Source of the DNA: Gulosibacter macacae
Lineage (GTDB): Bacteria > Actinomycetota > Actinomycetes > Actinomycetales > Microbacteriaceae
DNA length: 64,000 nt
Assembly (NCBI RefSeq): GCF_003865375.1
Contig: NZ_RQVS01000002.1
Coordinates: 186,001-250,000, forward strand
Direction of reading: 5' to 3'
In this document: in pieces, positions 43,253-52,574 of the stretch
How positions within the stretch are numbered: position 1 is the stretch's first letter
How the letters are laid out: each line of letters starts with the position of its first letter
Notes under the pieces: model-generated
What the model saw: only the letters and a program-made list of their open reading frames with translations
The model's database searches: none
Told to the model about the DNA's origin: nothing
Position numbers and translations under genes: made by a program

Positions 43253-44218
43253 CTAGAGCCAGTCGTACTTGCGGAAAAGAAAGAACAAGCCCGCCCCCAG
43301 CACGACGATGATGCCGTTCGAGACCCACCACGCGGGCTCGGTGCCAAAACCCGGGAACTGCAGGTTCTGCCCGAAATAGCCGGTGATCGCGGTCGGCACG
43401 GCGATGATCGCGGCCCAGGAGGTCACCTTCTTCATGATCTCGTTCATCCGATTGCCCTGAATGGCAACGTTCGTTTCGAGCACGGTGCCGATCTGGTCGC
43501 GAATTGTCTCGGCCCACTCCGAGGAGTGCAGGGTGTGGTCGTACACATCCGAGAAATAGGGCTCGAGACCCCGCACATTTACCCGCAGATCTCGACGCAA
43601 GAGTGTGTTCACGACCTCACGCAGCGGCAGAGTGACGTGCTGCATCCTTACGACTGAGCGGCGCAACCTAAACGCCTGCTGTTGCACCGCCATCGCATCA
43701 TGCTTTTCGACGAAGAGGGCACTCGAGAGCTCTTCGGTGTGATCGTCGAGTTGCTCAAGCGTTGCGACGTGGTCATCGACGACGACGTCGAGCACGCCCC
43801 AAAGCAAAAACGCGACGCCGTGCTCGATGAGGTCGTCGTTGAGTTCGAGGCGTTGCCGCAGATCGTCAATCGGGAAACCCGCTTCACGCACCGAAATGAA
43901 CAGATTCGGCAGGATGAACCCGGTGAATCGCTGCAGATGCACGCACCCCGTCTCATCAATTGACGAGGATGAAATCGTCAACAGCAGGTGCGTCGAATAG
44001 CGCGCGAGCTTGGGGCGTTCGTGATCGCTCAGCGCATCCTCGACCGCGAGTTCGTGCAGATTGAGTAGCTCGGCGAGGCGGCCGAGCTCGCTCGCATCCT
44101 CAGTCGTGAGGTCGATCCAACCGAACGCCCCGTCGTCATCGCGAAGTCGCTGGATGAGATCGTGGGTATCTCCTACGGCGATCTCGCGTCCGCCCGCATA
44201 AAGATGCGCATACTGCAT
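43253..44218 (-). CDS. corA: CorA-type divalent cation transporter
   Basis: A 321-residue protein with a large cytoplasmic N-terminal domain and two C-terminal helices, like Mg2+/Co2+ channel CorA. The helix pair is joined by YFGQN (Gly-Gln-Asn at 283-285) in place of the usual YGMN selectivity motif. A coiled-coil segment with HVTLPLREVVNTLLRRDL lies before. The family is recognised with confidence, but ion selectivity could differ. It is divergent from the Mrp operon. Confidence 0.88.
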   Translation of the reverse strand: MQYAHLYAGGREIAVGDTHDLIQRLRDDDGAFGWIDLTTEDASELGRLAELLNLHELAVEDALSDHERPKLARYSTHLLLTISSSSIDETGCVHLQRFTGFILPNLFISVREAGFPIDDLRQRLELNDDLIEHGVAFLLWGVLDVVVDDHVATLEQLDDHTEELSSALFVEKHDAMAVQQQAFRLRRSVVRMQHVTLPLREVVNTLLRRDLRVNVRGLEPYFSDVYDHTLHSSEWAETIRDQIGTVLETNVAIQGNRMNEIMKKVTSWAAIIAVPTAITGYFGQNLQFPGFGTEPAWWVSNGIIVVLGAGLFFLFRKYDWL

Positions 44219-44340
44219 GGGTTCAGCGTACGCCCGAGCGGTTCGCGAACGACGAATACAGTACTCCTGGTGTCAAACCGGCCGAATCGTCTGGGTAGTA
44301 TTACGGGGCAGATTGCTGAGTCAAAAGTGAGGGGACGTTG

Positions 44341-47301
44341 ATGGTAGTGCTGCTCGCGATCTTCGGAATCGTGAGTTGTGCAATGCCCGCCCTGCGTCGC
44401 CTGCCCGGCAATGGTTTCTTCTTCATCGCCGCCGCCGTTTCGGCTGCTGCCGCCGGTTGGCTCATCGCGATCGCGCCCACGATCTTCAGCGGCGAGATCT
44501 ATCTCGAGTCGTTCTCCTGGGTGCCGCAACTCGGTCTCGCACTCGACTTCCGCATTGATGCCCTGAGCTGGGTGCTCGCGATGATCGTCACGGTCATCGG
44601 CGCGCTCGTCTTGCTCTATTGCGCTCGCTATTTCTCGCCGGATGAACCATCGATTGGCCGCTTCGGCGCGGTGCTTCTTGCCTTCGCCGGCGTCATGCTC
44701 GGCCTCGTCACCGCTGACAACATCTACCTGATGTTCGTCTTCTGGGAAGCGACGAGCGTGCTGAGCTATCTGCTCATCGGCCATTACACCGGTCGTCGCC
44801 CGGCCCGAGGCGCGGCGATGCAGGCGCTTCTCGTCACCACCTTCGGCGGTCTGACAATGCTTGTGGGCCTCGTGATGCTCCACATCGAGGCAAACTCGCC
44901 GCTCCTCAGTGAGATTGTCACCGCCGGGCTCGAACCGAGTGGCTACACGATCACCGCGGCACTCCTCGTGCTCGTTGGCGCCGCAACGAAGTCGGCGCTC
45001 GTGCCGTTCCACTTCTGGCTTCCCGGCGCCATGGCCGCACCGACGCCGGTGTCGGCCTATCTGCACGCCGCTTCGATGGTGAAGGCGGGTATCTACCTGG
45101 TCTTGCGCCTCATCCCGGGGTTCGCCGATCTTCCCGGCTTCCGTGAGACGCTCATCGTGGTCGGTGTGGTGACGATGCTCGTCGGCGGTTGGCGCTCGCT
45201 GCGTCAGCACGATCTCAAGCTCATACTCGCGTTCGGTACCGTTTCGCAGCTCGGGTTCATGATCGTCATTGCCGGGTTCGGCACTCGCGATGCGGCCCTC
45301 GCCGCTCTTGCCATGGTCATCTCGCACGCGATGTTCAAGGCCGCGCTCTTCCTTGTCGTCGGCACCATCGACCACTGCGCCGGTACCCGCGATATCCGCA
45401 AGCTCACCGGTCTCGGCAAGCGTGCGCCGCTGCTCGCGATCACGGCCATCCTCGCCGCCGCCTCGATGGCGGGGCTTCCGCCGCTGTGGGGTTGGGTTGC
45501 GAAAGAAAGCGCGCTCGGTTCGTTCTTCCAGGCGATGGCGACTGGGGATGCCTGGGGTTGGGTTGCCTTGTTCGGTACCGCTCTCGGGTCGGTGCTCACG
45601 GTCGCCTACACCTGGCGCTTCCTGCACGGCGCCTTCGCGACGAAGCGCGATGTCGAGGTCGAAGAACCGACCATTGGCAAGCCCTCACCGCTCGAGATGA
45701 CCGCACCGGTGCTCCTCGTGTTCGCGAGCGTCCTCATGTCGTTCTTCGCGAAGCCGGTTGACGCGCTCATTTCGCACTTCGCCGACACGGTGCCGAGCCT
45801 TGACCCGGTGCATCCGGGATATCTCGCGCTCTGGCACGGTTTCGAGCCGGCCTTCTGGGTCTCGGTTGGCGCGCTCGTGCTCGGTACTCTCCTATTCGTC
45901 GTGCGTCGTCCGGTGGCCGTGATGCAGGATGCGGTTCCCGCCTGGTTCGAGGCAGCAAAGGGCTACTGGGCCACGATGCGCGCGGTCGACATCATTGCGG
46001 CCCGCGTCACGGCCATGACGCAGCGCGGTTCGCTGCCGTTCTACCTCTCGACCATCCTCATCGTTACGATCGTCGTGCTTGCGATCGGCGCCATCGGCAC
46101 CGACTACCAGGCGCTCGATGTCGAGCCGCGCATCACCTGGACGGGCGTTGCCATCGTCGGGCTCATGGCGCTCGCCGCCATTGGCTCGTCGAAATCGTCG
46201 AAGCGCTTCCAAGGTGTCGTACTCGTCGGTGTCACCGGCTACGGTATGGCCGCGATCTTCGCGCTCTCGGGCGCCCCCGACCTCGCGACGACCCAGGCAC
46301 TCATCGAGACGATCTCGCTCGTCGTCTTCGTGCTTGTGCTTCGACGCCTCCCCGCACACCACGCCGATCTCGAGACCAACCTGCCGAGCTGGCTGCGCTG
46401 GCTCATCGGTTGGGGCATCGGCATCGGCATCGGTCTTGCCGTCTACATCTCGATGGGCGCGCGCGTCGCCCCCTCCGACGGCCTCGCCTTCCCCGAACTC
46501 GCCTATAAGGGCGGCCACGGCGAAAACTTCGTCAACGTCACCCTCGTTGACATTCGCGGCTGGGACACCATGGGCGAATTGCTCGTGCTTGTCGCCGCGG
46601 CGACCGGTGTCGCGAGCCTCGTCTACCTGCGCACCCGCGGGTCGACCCGTGAACACGAGCGGGTCGCCAAGGCCCCGGTGCGTGAAGACGGCCGCCGTGT
46701 GTGGTTGCTCGCCGGTCACCAGGTCGACGCCGACCACCGTTCGATCGTGGTCGAGGTTGTCGTACGACTTCTCTTCCACGCGCTGTTTATCACCTCGCTC
46801 TTCCTGCTGTTCTCGGGCCACAACGATCCCGGCGGCGGCTTCGCCGGTGGCGTCGTCGCGGGCCTCGCGCTCGCGGCCCGCTACATTGCCGGTGGCCGCC
46901 GCGAGCTCGACGAAGCCGTGCGCATCGATGCCGGTCGGCTCCTCGGCGTCGGCATCGTGCTCGTCGGCCTCACCGTGCTCGTGCCCATGTTCTTCGGGCA
47001 GGCCCCGTTCACCTCATCGTGGATCGACGAGATGATCCCGGGCGTCGGTCACTTCGTGTTCGTCACCTCGACCGTCTTCGACATCGGCGTCTACCTCGTC
47101 GTGATTGGTCTAGTGATCGACATCCTCCGCTCGCTCGGTTCGGAACTCGACGACCAGGCGGAAGAAGAAGACCTGCTCGAGACGAACGTCGGCGCCATGG
47201 TGCTCGACGAGGCCGAGGTGAAGGGTGGCTCACCGACCGAGCGGCCGGTGACCCGCCGCATCCAAGTAATTGACCAGCAACGAAAGCGAGGCCGCAAGTG
47301 A
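44341..47301 (+). CDS. mnhA: Na+/H+ antiporter subunit A with fused B domain (Mrp/Mnh)
   Basis: A 986-residue membrane protein. ATG 44341 follows gagggga, with a TTG three bases earlier also possible. The first 750 or so residues resemble complex I antiporter subunits (FWEATSVLSYLLIGHYTGRRPARGAAMQALLVTTFGG; KSALVPFHFWLPGAMAAPTPVSAYLHAASMVKAGIYL). The C-terminal part from about residue 795 (LLFHALFITSLFLLFSGHNDPGGGFAGGVVAGLALAARY) is the MnhB domain, so no separate mnhB exists. It starts a six-gene operon that expels Na+ in exchange for protons. Confidence 0.95.
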   Translation: MVVLLAIFGIVSCAMPALRRLPGNGFFFIAAAVSAAAAGWLIAIAPTIFSGEIYLESFSWVPQLGLALDFRIDALSWVLAMIVTVIGALVLLYCARYFSPDEPSIGRFGAVLLAFAGVMLGLVTADNIYLMFVFWEATSVLSYLLIGHYTGRRPARGAAMQALLVTTFGGLTMLVGLVMLHIEANSPLLSEIVTAGLEPSGYTITAALLVLVGAATKSALVPFHFWLPGAMAAPTPVSAYLHAASMVKAGIYLVLRLIPGFADLPGFRETLIVVGVVTMLVGGWRSLRQHDLKLILAFGTVSQLGFMIVIAGFGTRDAALAALAMVISHAMFKAALFLVVGTIDHCAGTRDIRKLTGLGKRAPLLAITAILAAASMAGLPPLWGWVAKESALGSFFQAMATGDAWGWVALFGTALGSVLTVAYTWRFLHGAFATKRDVEVEEPTIGKPSPLEMTAPVLLVFASVLMSFFAKPVDALISHFADTVPSLDPVHPGYLALWHGFEPAFWVSVGALVLGTLLFVVRRPVAVMQDAVPAWFEAAKGYWATMRAVDIIAARVTAMTQRGSLPFYLSTILIVTIVVLAIGAIGTDYQALDVEPRITWTGVAIVGLMALAAIGSSKSSKRFQGVVLVGVTGYGMAAIFALSGAPDLATTQALIETISLVVFVLVLRRLPAHHADLETNLPSWLRWLIGWGIGIGIGLAVYISMGARVAPSDGLAFPELAYKGGHGENFVNVTLVDIRGWDTMGELLVLVAAATGVASLVYLRTRGSTREHERVAKAPVREDGRRVWLLAGHQVDADHRSIVVEVVVRLLFHALFITSLFLLFSGHNDPGGGFAGGVVAGLALAARYIAGGRRELDEAVRIDAGRLLGVGIVLVGLTVLVPMFFGQAPFTSSWIDEMIPGVGHFVFVTSTVFDIGVYLVVIGLVIDILRSLGSELDDQAEEEDLLETNVGAMVLDEAEVKGGSPTERPVTRRIQVIDQQRKRGRK

Positions 47302-47774
47302 CCGTCGACCTCGCCCTCATCATCGGCATGGTGGTGCTCTACGCCGCTGGCATCTACCAATTGCTCGAGCGCAGTTTTACGCGCATGATCTTTGGCTTCA
47401 TGCTCGTCGGCAATGCCACGAACTTGCTCATCTTTATTACTGCCGGGATGCCCGGGCTCGCGCCGCTGCGCACCGAAGGTGCCGCGCCCGAGGACTACAC
47501 CGACCCGCTGCCGCAGGCGTTCATCCTCACCGCCATCGTGATCACCTTCGCGACGACCTCGTTCATGCTTGCCCTGCTCTATCGCTCCTGGCGCCTCGCC
47601 CGCGTTGACACGGTTGCTGACGACCACGAAGACATCGCGCTGCGTACCGTCGACCCCGAGGCCGACGACGAAGTCTTCGAGCCGGATGACTCCGGCGACA
47701 CCGAGTTTGGGCCCGAATTCGAGGCCTCGCTCGGCGATGACGACCTCGACGACGAGATGGTGGTGCGCACATGA
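47298..47774 (+). CDS. mnhC: Na+/H+ antiporter subunit C (NuoK-like)
   Basis: A 158-residue protein starting at GTG 47298 (overlap GTGA). Three helices (DLALIIGMVVLYAAGIYQLLERS; IFGFMLVGNATNLLIF; ILTAIVITFATTSFMLALLY) match NuoK/MnhC. The acidic tail is longer than usual (about 45 residues, many Asp/Glu). Confidence 0.93.
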   Translation: MTVDLALIIGMVVLYAAGIYQLLERSFTRMIFGFMLVGNATNLLIFITAGMPGLAPLRTEGAAPEDYTDPLPQAFILTAIVITFATTSFMLALLYRSWRLARVDTVADDHEDIALRTVDPEADDEVFEPDDSGDTEFGPEFEASLGDDDLDDEMVVRT

Positions 47775-49354
47775 ACTGGCTCGTACCGCTGATCGTGCTC
47801 ACGCCGCTCCTCGGTGCGGCGATCACGTTGACCGCCGCGCGCAAGCAGCGACTGCAGATCATCATCGCCTCGCTCACGATGGTCATTGCGCTCATCGTGT
47901 CGATTGCGTTGCTCATCGCCGTGCACGTCGGCGACCAAACGCTCGTCGTGGTGGTTGGCGGCTGGGCGGCCCCCTTCGGCATCGCCCTCGTCGTTGACCG
48001 GCTTTCAGCGCTCATGGTGCTCGTCACGAGCATCGTGCTCATCGCGGTTATGGCGTTCTCGATTGGCCAGGGTGCGGCCGATGGTGACGATGAGACGCCG
48101 GTGTCGATCTTCTACCCGACCTATCTCGTGCTCGCCGCGGGCGTGTACAACGCGTTCATCGCGGGCGACCTGTTCAACCTTTACGTCGGGTTCGAGATTT
48201 TGCTCGTGGCGAGCTTCGTGCTCATCACCCTTGGCGGAACGGCAACGCGCATCCGCGCCGGCGTCACGTACATCATCGTTTCGCTCATTTCATCGATCCT
48301 CTTCCTCGTGACCGTCGCGCTCATCTTCGCGGCCGTCGGCACGGTGAATATGGCCGAGATCTCGATGCGCATGGCCGATGTGAGCCCCGATGTGCAGTTG
48401 CTCTTGCACCTCATGCTCCTCGTCGCCTTCGGCATCAAGGCAGCGCTCTTCCCGCTCTCGTTCTGGTTGCCTGACTCATACCCGTCGGCGCCTGCGCCGG
48501 TCACGGCCGTGTTCGCTGGCTTGCTTACGAAGGTCGGCGTCTACGCCATCCTGCGCACCGAGTCGCTCATCTTCGCCGCCCACGATGTGTCGATCTTGCT
48601 CGTGGTGATCGCCATGGCGACGATGGTCGTCGGTATTTTGGGTGCCGTTGCGCAGGCCGGTATTCGCAGGATGCTGTCGTTCACCCTCGTAAGTCACATC
48701 GGCTACATGGTGTTCGGCATCGCGCTTGGCACCGAGCTCGGCTGGGCTGCGACGGTGTACTACATCGTCCACCACATTCTCGTGCAGACGACGCTGTTCC
48801 TCGTGACGGGTCTCATTGAGCGCGTGGCTGGCACTTCGACGGTGACGCATCTCGGTGGCATGCTCAAGCGCGCGCCGGTCGTCGCCATCCTCTTCTTCAT
48901 CCCGATGCTCAACCTCGGTGGCATCCCGCCGTTCTCGGGTTTCATCGGCAAGCTCGCGCTCTTCGTTGCCGGTGCCGAGGGCACCACCCTGCAGGTGCCG
49001 CAGCCGCTCGTGTGGGTGGCGATCGGTGTCGGCGCGGCGACGAGCCTCCTCACGCTCTACGCCCTCATCCGCGTCTGGAACCTCGGCTTCTGGCGCCAGC
49101 ACGACGAGCTCGATGGCTTCGAGTCGCCGCTGACCGAGCGTCTTGAAGAAGACCCGGCCGCCGCGGTCGTCACCGAGCAGAAGTCGAACTCGGCGCTCAT
49201 GACCGGCGCAACCGCGACCATGGTTGCGGTGACGGTCGCGCTCACGATCTTTGCCGGGCCCATCTTTAATATCGCCTCGGATGCGGGTGTCAATCTCAAG
49301 GCTCCGGCGCAGTACATCGACTCGGTGCAGGATGTGGAGGTGACGAAGCCATGA
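47771..49354 (+). CDS. mnhD: Na+/H+ antiporter subunit D
   Basis: A 527-residue membrane protein of the complex I NuoN/NuoM type (FNLYVGFEILLVASFVLITLGG, FGIKAALFPLSFWLPDSYPSAPAPVTAVFAGLLTKVGVYAILR). It probably carries protons in the Mrp complex. The ATG overlaps the mnhC stop by four bases. Confidence 0.95.
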   Translation: MNWLVPLIVLTPLLGAAITLTAARKQRLQIIIASLTMVIALIVSIALLIAVHVGDQTLVVVVGGWAAPFGIALVVDRLSALMVLVTSIVLIAVMAFSIGQGAADGDDETPVSIFYPTYLVLAAGVYNAFIAGDLFNLYVGFEILLVASFVLITLGGTATRIRAGVTYIIVSLISSILFLVTVALIFAAVGTVNMAEISMRMADVSPDVQLLLHLMLLVAFGIKAALFPLSFWLPDSYPSAPAPVTAVFAGLLTKVGVYAILRTESLIFAAHDVSILLVVIAMATMVVGILGAVAQAGIRRMLSFTLVSHIGYMVFGIALGTELGWAATVYYIVHHILVQTTLFLVTGLIERVAGTSTVTHLGGMLKRAPVVAILFFIPMLNLGGIPPFSGFIGKLALFVAGAEGTTLQVPQPLVWVAIGVGAATSLLTLYALIRVWNLGFWRQHDELDGFESPLTERLEEDPAAAVVTEQKSNSALMTGATATMVAVTVALTIFAGPIFNIASDAGVNLKAPAQYIDSVQDVEVTKP

Positions 49355-50010
49355 ACGTGAGATCGAAGTCTGACCGGAAGCTCTGGCTCACCCAACTCCC
49401 GCTGCTCGTCGCGCTGGTATTGCTCTGGCTCGTGCTCTGGGGTCACGTCGACGTGATTTCCGTCGTCACCGGCATCGCCTTCTCGGTGTTCGTGGTGCGG
49501 GTGTTCTACCTGCCGCCGGTGGAACTCTCGAACCGGTTCCACCTCGGCTGGGCACTCGTGTTCCTCGCGCGCTTCCTCTGGTGGGTGTTGCGCGCATCCG
49601 TGAATGTCGCCTGGCTCGCACTGCGACCACAGAAGCCGCCGGTGTCGTCGATTATCGCGGTGCGTATGCGCACCCGCTCTGACTGGCTCCTCACGCTTGC
49701 AGCCGAGGTGAACATCCTTGTGCCCGGCTCGGTGGTGGTCGATGTCGACCGCTCGCTTGGCGTGCTCTATCTGCACGTGCTCGACGCCGACACCCCGGAA
49801 GAGGTCGAGGAAGCGCGCGACTTTTCGTTTGTCATCGAAGAAGCACTCACCCTGGCGCTCGGAAGCCGCGACGACCTCGCCCGCGTCAACCGCTCGCGCG
49901 TCGACCAGGGTCTCAAGCCCCTGCCGATTTCCGCCCGCCAGCGTCGCCACGAAGAAGCGCTCGAAGCCGAGCGCGTGCAGCGCGAACACGCCTGGGAGGA
50001 GAACTCGTGA
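49351..50010 (+). CDS. mnhE: Na+/H+ antiporter subunit E
   Basis: A 219-residue MnhE protein with two N-terminal helices and a cytoplasmic part (LAAEVNILVPGSVVVDVDRSLGVLYLHVLD). The ATG overlaps the mnhD stop. The extended charged tail (SARQRRHEEALEAERVQREHAWEENS) is longer than in many homologues. Confidence 0.92.
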   Translation: MNVRSKSDRKLWLTQLPLLVALVLLWLVLWGHVDVISVVTGIAFSVFVVRVFYLPPVELSNRFHLGWALVFLARFLWWVLRASVNVAWLALRPQKPPVSSIIAVRMRTRSDWLLTLAAEVNILVPGSVVVDVDRSLGVLYLHVLDADTPEEVEEARDFSFVIEEALTLALGSRDDLARVNRSRVDQGLKPLPISARQRRHEEALEAERVQREHAWEENS

Positions 50011-50297
50011 GTCCCGAAGTCATCACCATCGTGGCGTGGGCACTCGGCGCAATGTTCGCCGCCGCGGCCGTCCTCGCGCTCATCCGCATTGTGCGCGGGC
50101 CGTCAATCGTCGACCGCATGGCCGGTTCCGACACCCTGCTCACGGTGCTCATCTGTGTGCTCGCCTCAGAGATGGCGCTCAACGGCCACCTCAACACGCT
50201 GCCGCTACTCATCGCGCTCGCGATGACCGCATCCATTGGCACGCTCGCGGTGGCACGCTTCGTCTCGCGCGTGAGGAGGCAGTCGGATGAGCGGTGA
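50007..50297 (+). CDS. mnhF: Na+/H+ antiporter subunit F
   Basis: A 96-residue protein starting at GTG 50007 (overlap). Three helices, with RIVRGPSIVDRMAGSDTLLTVLI between the first two, typical of MnhF/MrpF. Confidence 0.92.
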   Translation: MSPEVITIVAWALGAMFAAAAVLALIRIVRGPSIVDRMAGSDTLLTVLICVLASEMALNGHLNTLPLLIALAMTASIGTLAVARFVSRVRRQSDER

Positions 50298-50706
50298 GTT
50301 CTGGCGTGATCTCGCGACCATCGTGCTGTTGCTTGCTGGCGCTTTCATGTCGCTGGCGGCAGGAGTGGGCCTGTTGCGCTTCACCGACATGCTTCAGCGC
50401 CTGCACGCACAATCGAAGCCGCAATCGGCGGGGTTGCTGTTCATCCTGATTGGCCTCGCGATTCAGCAGAACGGCTGGGCGCCGGCGCTCATGCTCGTAC
50501 CGGTGCTCGTGTTCCAGTTCTTGACGACGCCGACGGCTGCGCACACCCTCGCGCGCGGCGGCTATCGTTCGCGTCGATTCGAGGATGCAGACCTCTTTAT
50601 TGATGAGCTTGAAGACGACGTCGCCCGCGCTCAGCGCGCCGAAGAGGCGGAGGCCCGTCGTGAGGCGGCGCAGGCCGCGCGCGACGCCGCTGCGACGTCC
50701 GAATAG
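50287..50706 (+). CDS. mnhG: Na+/H+ antiporter subunit G
   Basis: A 139-residue protein overlapping mnhF by 11 bases. Three helices (IVLLLAGAFMSLAAGVGLLRFTDMLQRLHAQSKPQSAGLLFILIGLAI) fit MnhG/PhaG. The C-terminal 45 residues are Ala/Glu/Arg-rich and probably coiled. Last gene of the operon. Confidence 0.93.
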   Translation: MSGEFWRDLATIVLLLAGAFMSLAAGVGLLRFTDMLQRLHAQSKPQSAGLLFILIGLAIQQNGWAPALMLVPVLVFQFLTTPTAAHTLARGGYRSRRFEDADLFIDELEDDVARAQRAEEAEARREAAQAARDAAATSE

Positions 50707-50779
50707 GCGGAATGCGGTGGCCGCGCGCTTGGCGCGAAGCGCGGCACTTGGCGTCGGTGGCCCCGAGTAGACTTCAGGC

Positions 50780-52480
50780 ATGGCCGAACACGAGATCGAC
50801 ATCAAACCGAAGTCCCGCGCCGTCACCGACGGCATTGAAGCCACCGCGTCGCGAGGCATGCTTCGCGCCGTCGGCATGGGTGACGACGACTGGGCAAAGC
50901 CGCAGATCGGTGTCGCAAGCTCGTGGAACGAGATCACGCCCTGCAACCTTTCGCTTGATCGCCTCGCCCAGGCGTGTAAGGAAGGCGTGCACGCTGGTGG
51001 CGGCTACCCGCTGCAATTCGGCACCGTCTCGGTCTCTGACGGCATCTCGATGGGCCACGAGGGCATGCACTTCTCACTCGTCTCGCGTGAGGTCATCGCC
51101 GACTCGGTCGAGGTCGTCATGGAAGCCGAGCGTCTCGACGGCTCGGTGCTGCTCGCCGGTTGCGATAAGTCGTTGCCGGGCATGCTCATGGCGGCGGCTC
51201 GCCTGAAGCTGCCAAGCGTCTTCCTCTACGCCGGTTCGATCATGCCGGGCCGCGTGCGCCTTAGCGACGGCACCGACAAGGAAGTCACCATCATCGACGC
51301 CTTCGAAGCGGTCGGTGCCTGCAAGGCCGGACTCATGAGTGAGGCCGACCTCAAGAAGGTTGAAGAAGCCATCTGCCCGGGCGAGGGCGCCTGTGGCGGC
51401 TTCTACACTGCGAACACAATGGCCTCGGTTGCCGAAGCTCTCGGCATGTCGGTGCCCGGCTCGGCTGCGCCGCCGTCGGCCGACCGCCGCCGCGACTACT
51501 ACGCTCACAAGTCGGGTGAGGCGGTCGTCAACATGCTGCGCCAGGGCATCACCACCGCCGACATCCTCACGAAGAAGGCGTTCGAAAACGCCATTGCCGT
51601 GGTGATGTGCATGGGTGGTTCGACTAACGCCGTACTCCACCTGCTCGCGATCGCGCGCGAGGCCGAAGTTGAACTCACGCTCGACGACTTCAACCGCATC
51701 GCCGACAAGGTGCCGCACCTCGCCGATATGAAGCCCTTCGGCAAGTACGTCATGACCGACCTCGACCACGTCGGTGGCATCCCGGTCGTCATGGCAGCGC
51801 TCCTCGACGCTGGCCTCATCCACGGCGACGCCATGACCTGCACCGGCAAGACCGTTGCCGAGAACTTGGCCGAGATCAACCCCGAGCCGCTCGATGGCGA
51901 GGTCATGCGCACGCTCGACAACCCCATCCACGCCACCGGCGGCATTTCGGTGCTGCACGGTTCGCTCGCACCTGAGGGCGCGGTCGTGAAGTCGGCCGGC
52001 TTCGACCTCGACGTGTTCGAGGGCCCGGCGCGTGTGTTCGAGCGCGAACGCGAGGCCATGGATGCGCTCACTCGCGGCGAAATCAAGCACGGTGATGTCG
52101 TGGTGATTCGCTACGAGGGCCCGAAGGGTGGCCCCGGTATGCGCGAGATGCTCGCGATCACCGCGGCCATCAAGGGCGCGGGCCTCGGCAAGGATGTACT
52201 ACTGTTGACTGATGGACGATTCTCGGGCGGCACAACCGGCCTGTGTATCGGCCACGTTGCTCCCGAAGCGGTAGACGCAGGTCCAATCGCATTCGTGAAC
52301 GACGGAGATCTCATTCGGGTCAACATCGCGGCTCGGACCATCGACCTACTCGTCGATGAGACCGAACTCGCCGCCCGCCGTGAAGGCTGGGCACCGCTCC
52401 CTCCGCGGTACACGCGCGGCGTGCTTGCGAAATTCGCAAAGCTCGTGCGTTCCGCGTCAGAGGGCGCGATTACCGGGTAG
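50780..52480 (+). CDS. ilvD: Dihydroxy-acid dehydratase
   Basis: A 566-residue iron-sulfur enzyme that makes the 2-oxo acids of valine and isoleucine from their dihydroxy precursors. The key motifs are AGCDKSLPG and [24 protein letters not shown] with cluster cysteines, [11 protein letters not shown], and [22 protein letters not shown]. No Shine-Dalgarno precedes the ATG; tagact six bases upstream could be a -10, implying leaderless translation. The ilvBNC genes follow. Confidence 0.97.
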   Translation: MAEHEIDIKPKSRAVTDGIEATASRGMLRAVGMGDDDWAKPQIGVASSWNEITPCNLSLDRLAQACKEGVHAGGGYPLQFGTVSVSDGISMGHEGMHFSLVSREVIADSVEVVMEAERLDGSVLLAGCDKSLPGMLMAAARLKLPSVFLYAGSIMPGRVRLSDGTDKEVTIIDAFEAVGACKAGLMSEADLKKVEEAICPGEGACGGFYTANTMASVAEALGMSVPGSAAPPSADRRRDYYAHKSGEAVVNMLRQGITTADILTKKAFENAIAVVMCMGGSTNAVLHLLAIAREAEVELTLDDFNRIADKVPHLADMKPFGKYVMTDLDHVGGIPVVMAALLDAGLIHGDAMTCTGKTVAENLAEINPEPLDGEVMRTLDNPIHATGGISVLHGSLAPEGAVVKSAGFDLDVFEGPARVFEREREAMDALTRGEIKHGDVVVIRYEGPKGGPGMREMLAITAAIKGAGLGKDVLLLTDGRFSGGTTGLCIGHVAPEAVDAGPIAFVNDGDLIRVNIAARTIDLLVDETELAARREGWAPLPPRYTRGVLAKFAKLVRSASEGAITG

Positions 52481-52574
52481 CCCCCGCGCGTCCGCGCGCC
52501 GGGCGCACCACCGCGCTGTGCGACTACCGCACCGTGCGGCTACCGCAAATGACCAAGTACAGGAATGATTCTGC

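Noticed and set aside
44219-44340. Mg2+ or Na+ riboswitch between corA and mnhA
   Set aside because: The 122-base gap shows no conserved riboswitch core or long helix that I can recognise.
44173-45627. 484-residue minus-strand frame opposite mnhA
   Set aside because: The translation is a charged His/Glu/Arg-rich string without a fold; mnhA on the other strand is certain.
52481-52574. Attenuator leader peptide for ilvBNC
   Set aside because: No short frame rich in Leu, Ile or Val codons and no terminator/antiterminator pair was seen; only a short imperfect repeat (gtgcgRctaccgca).
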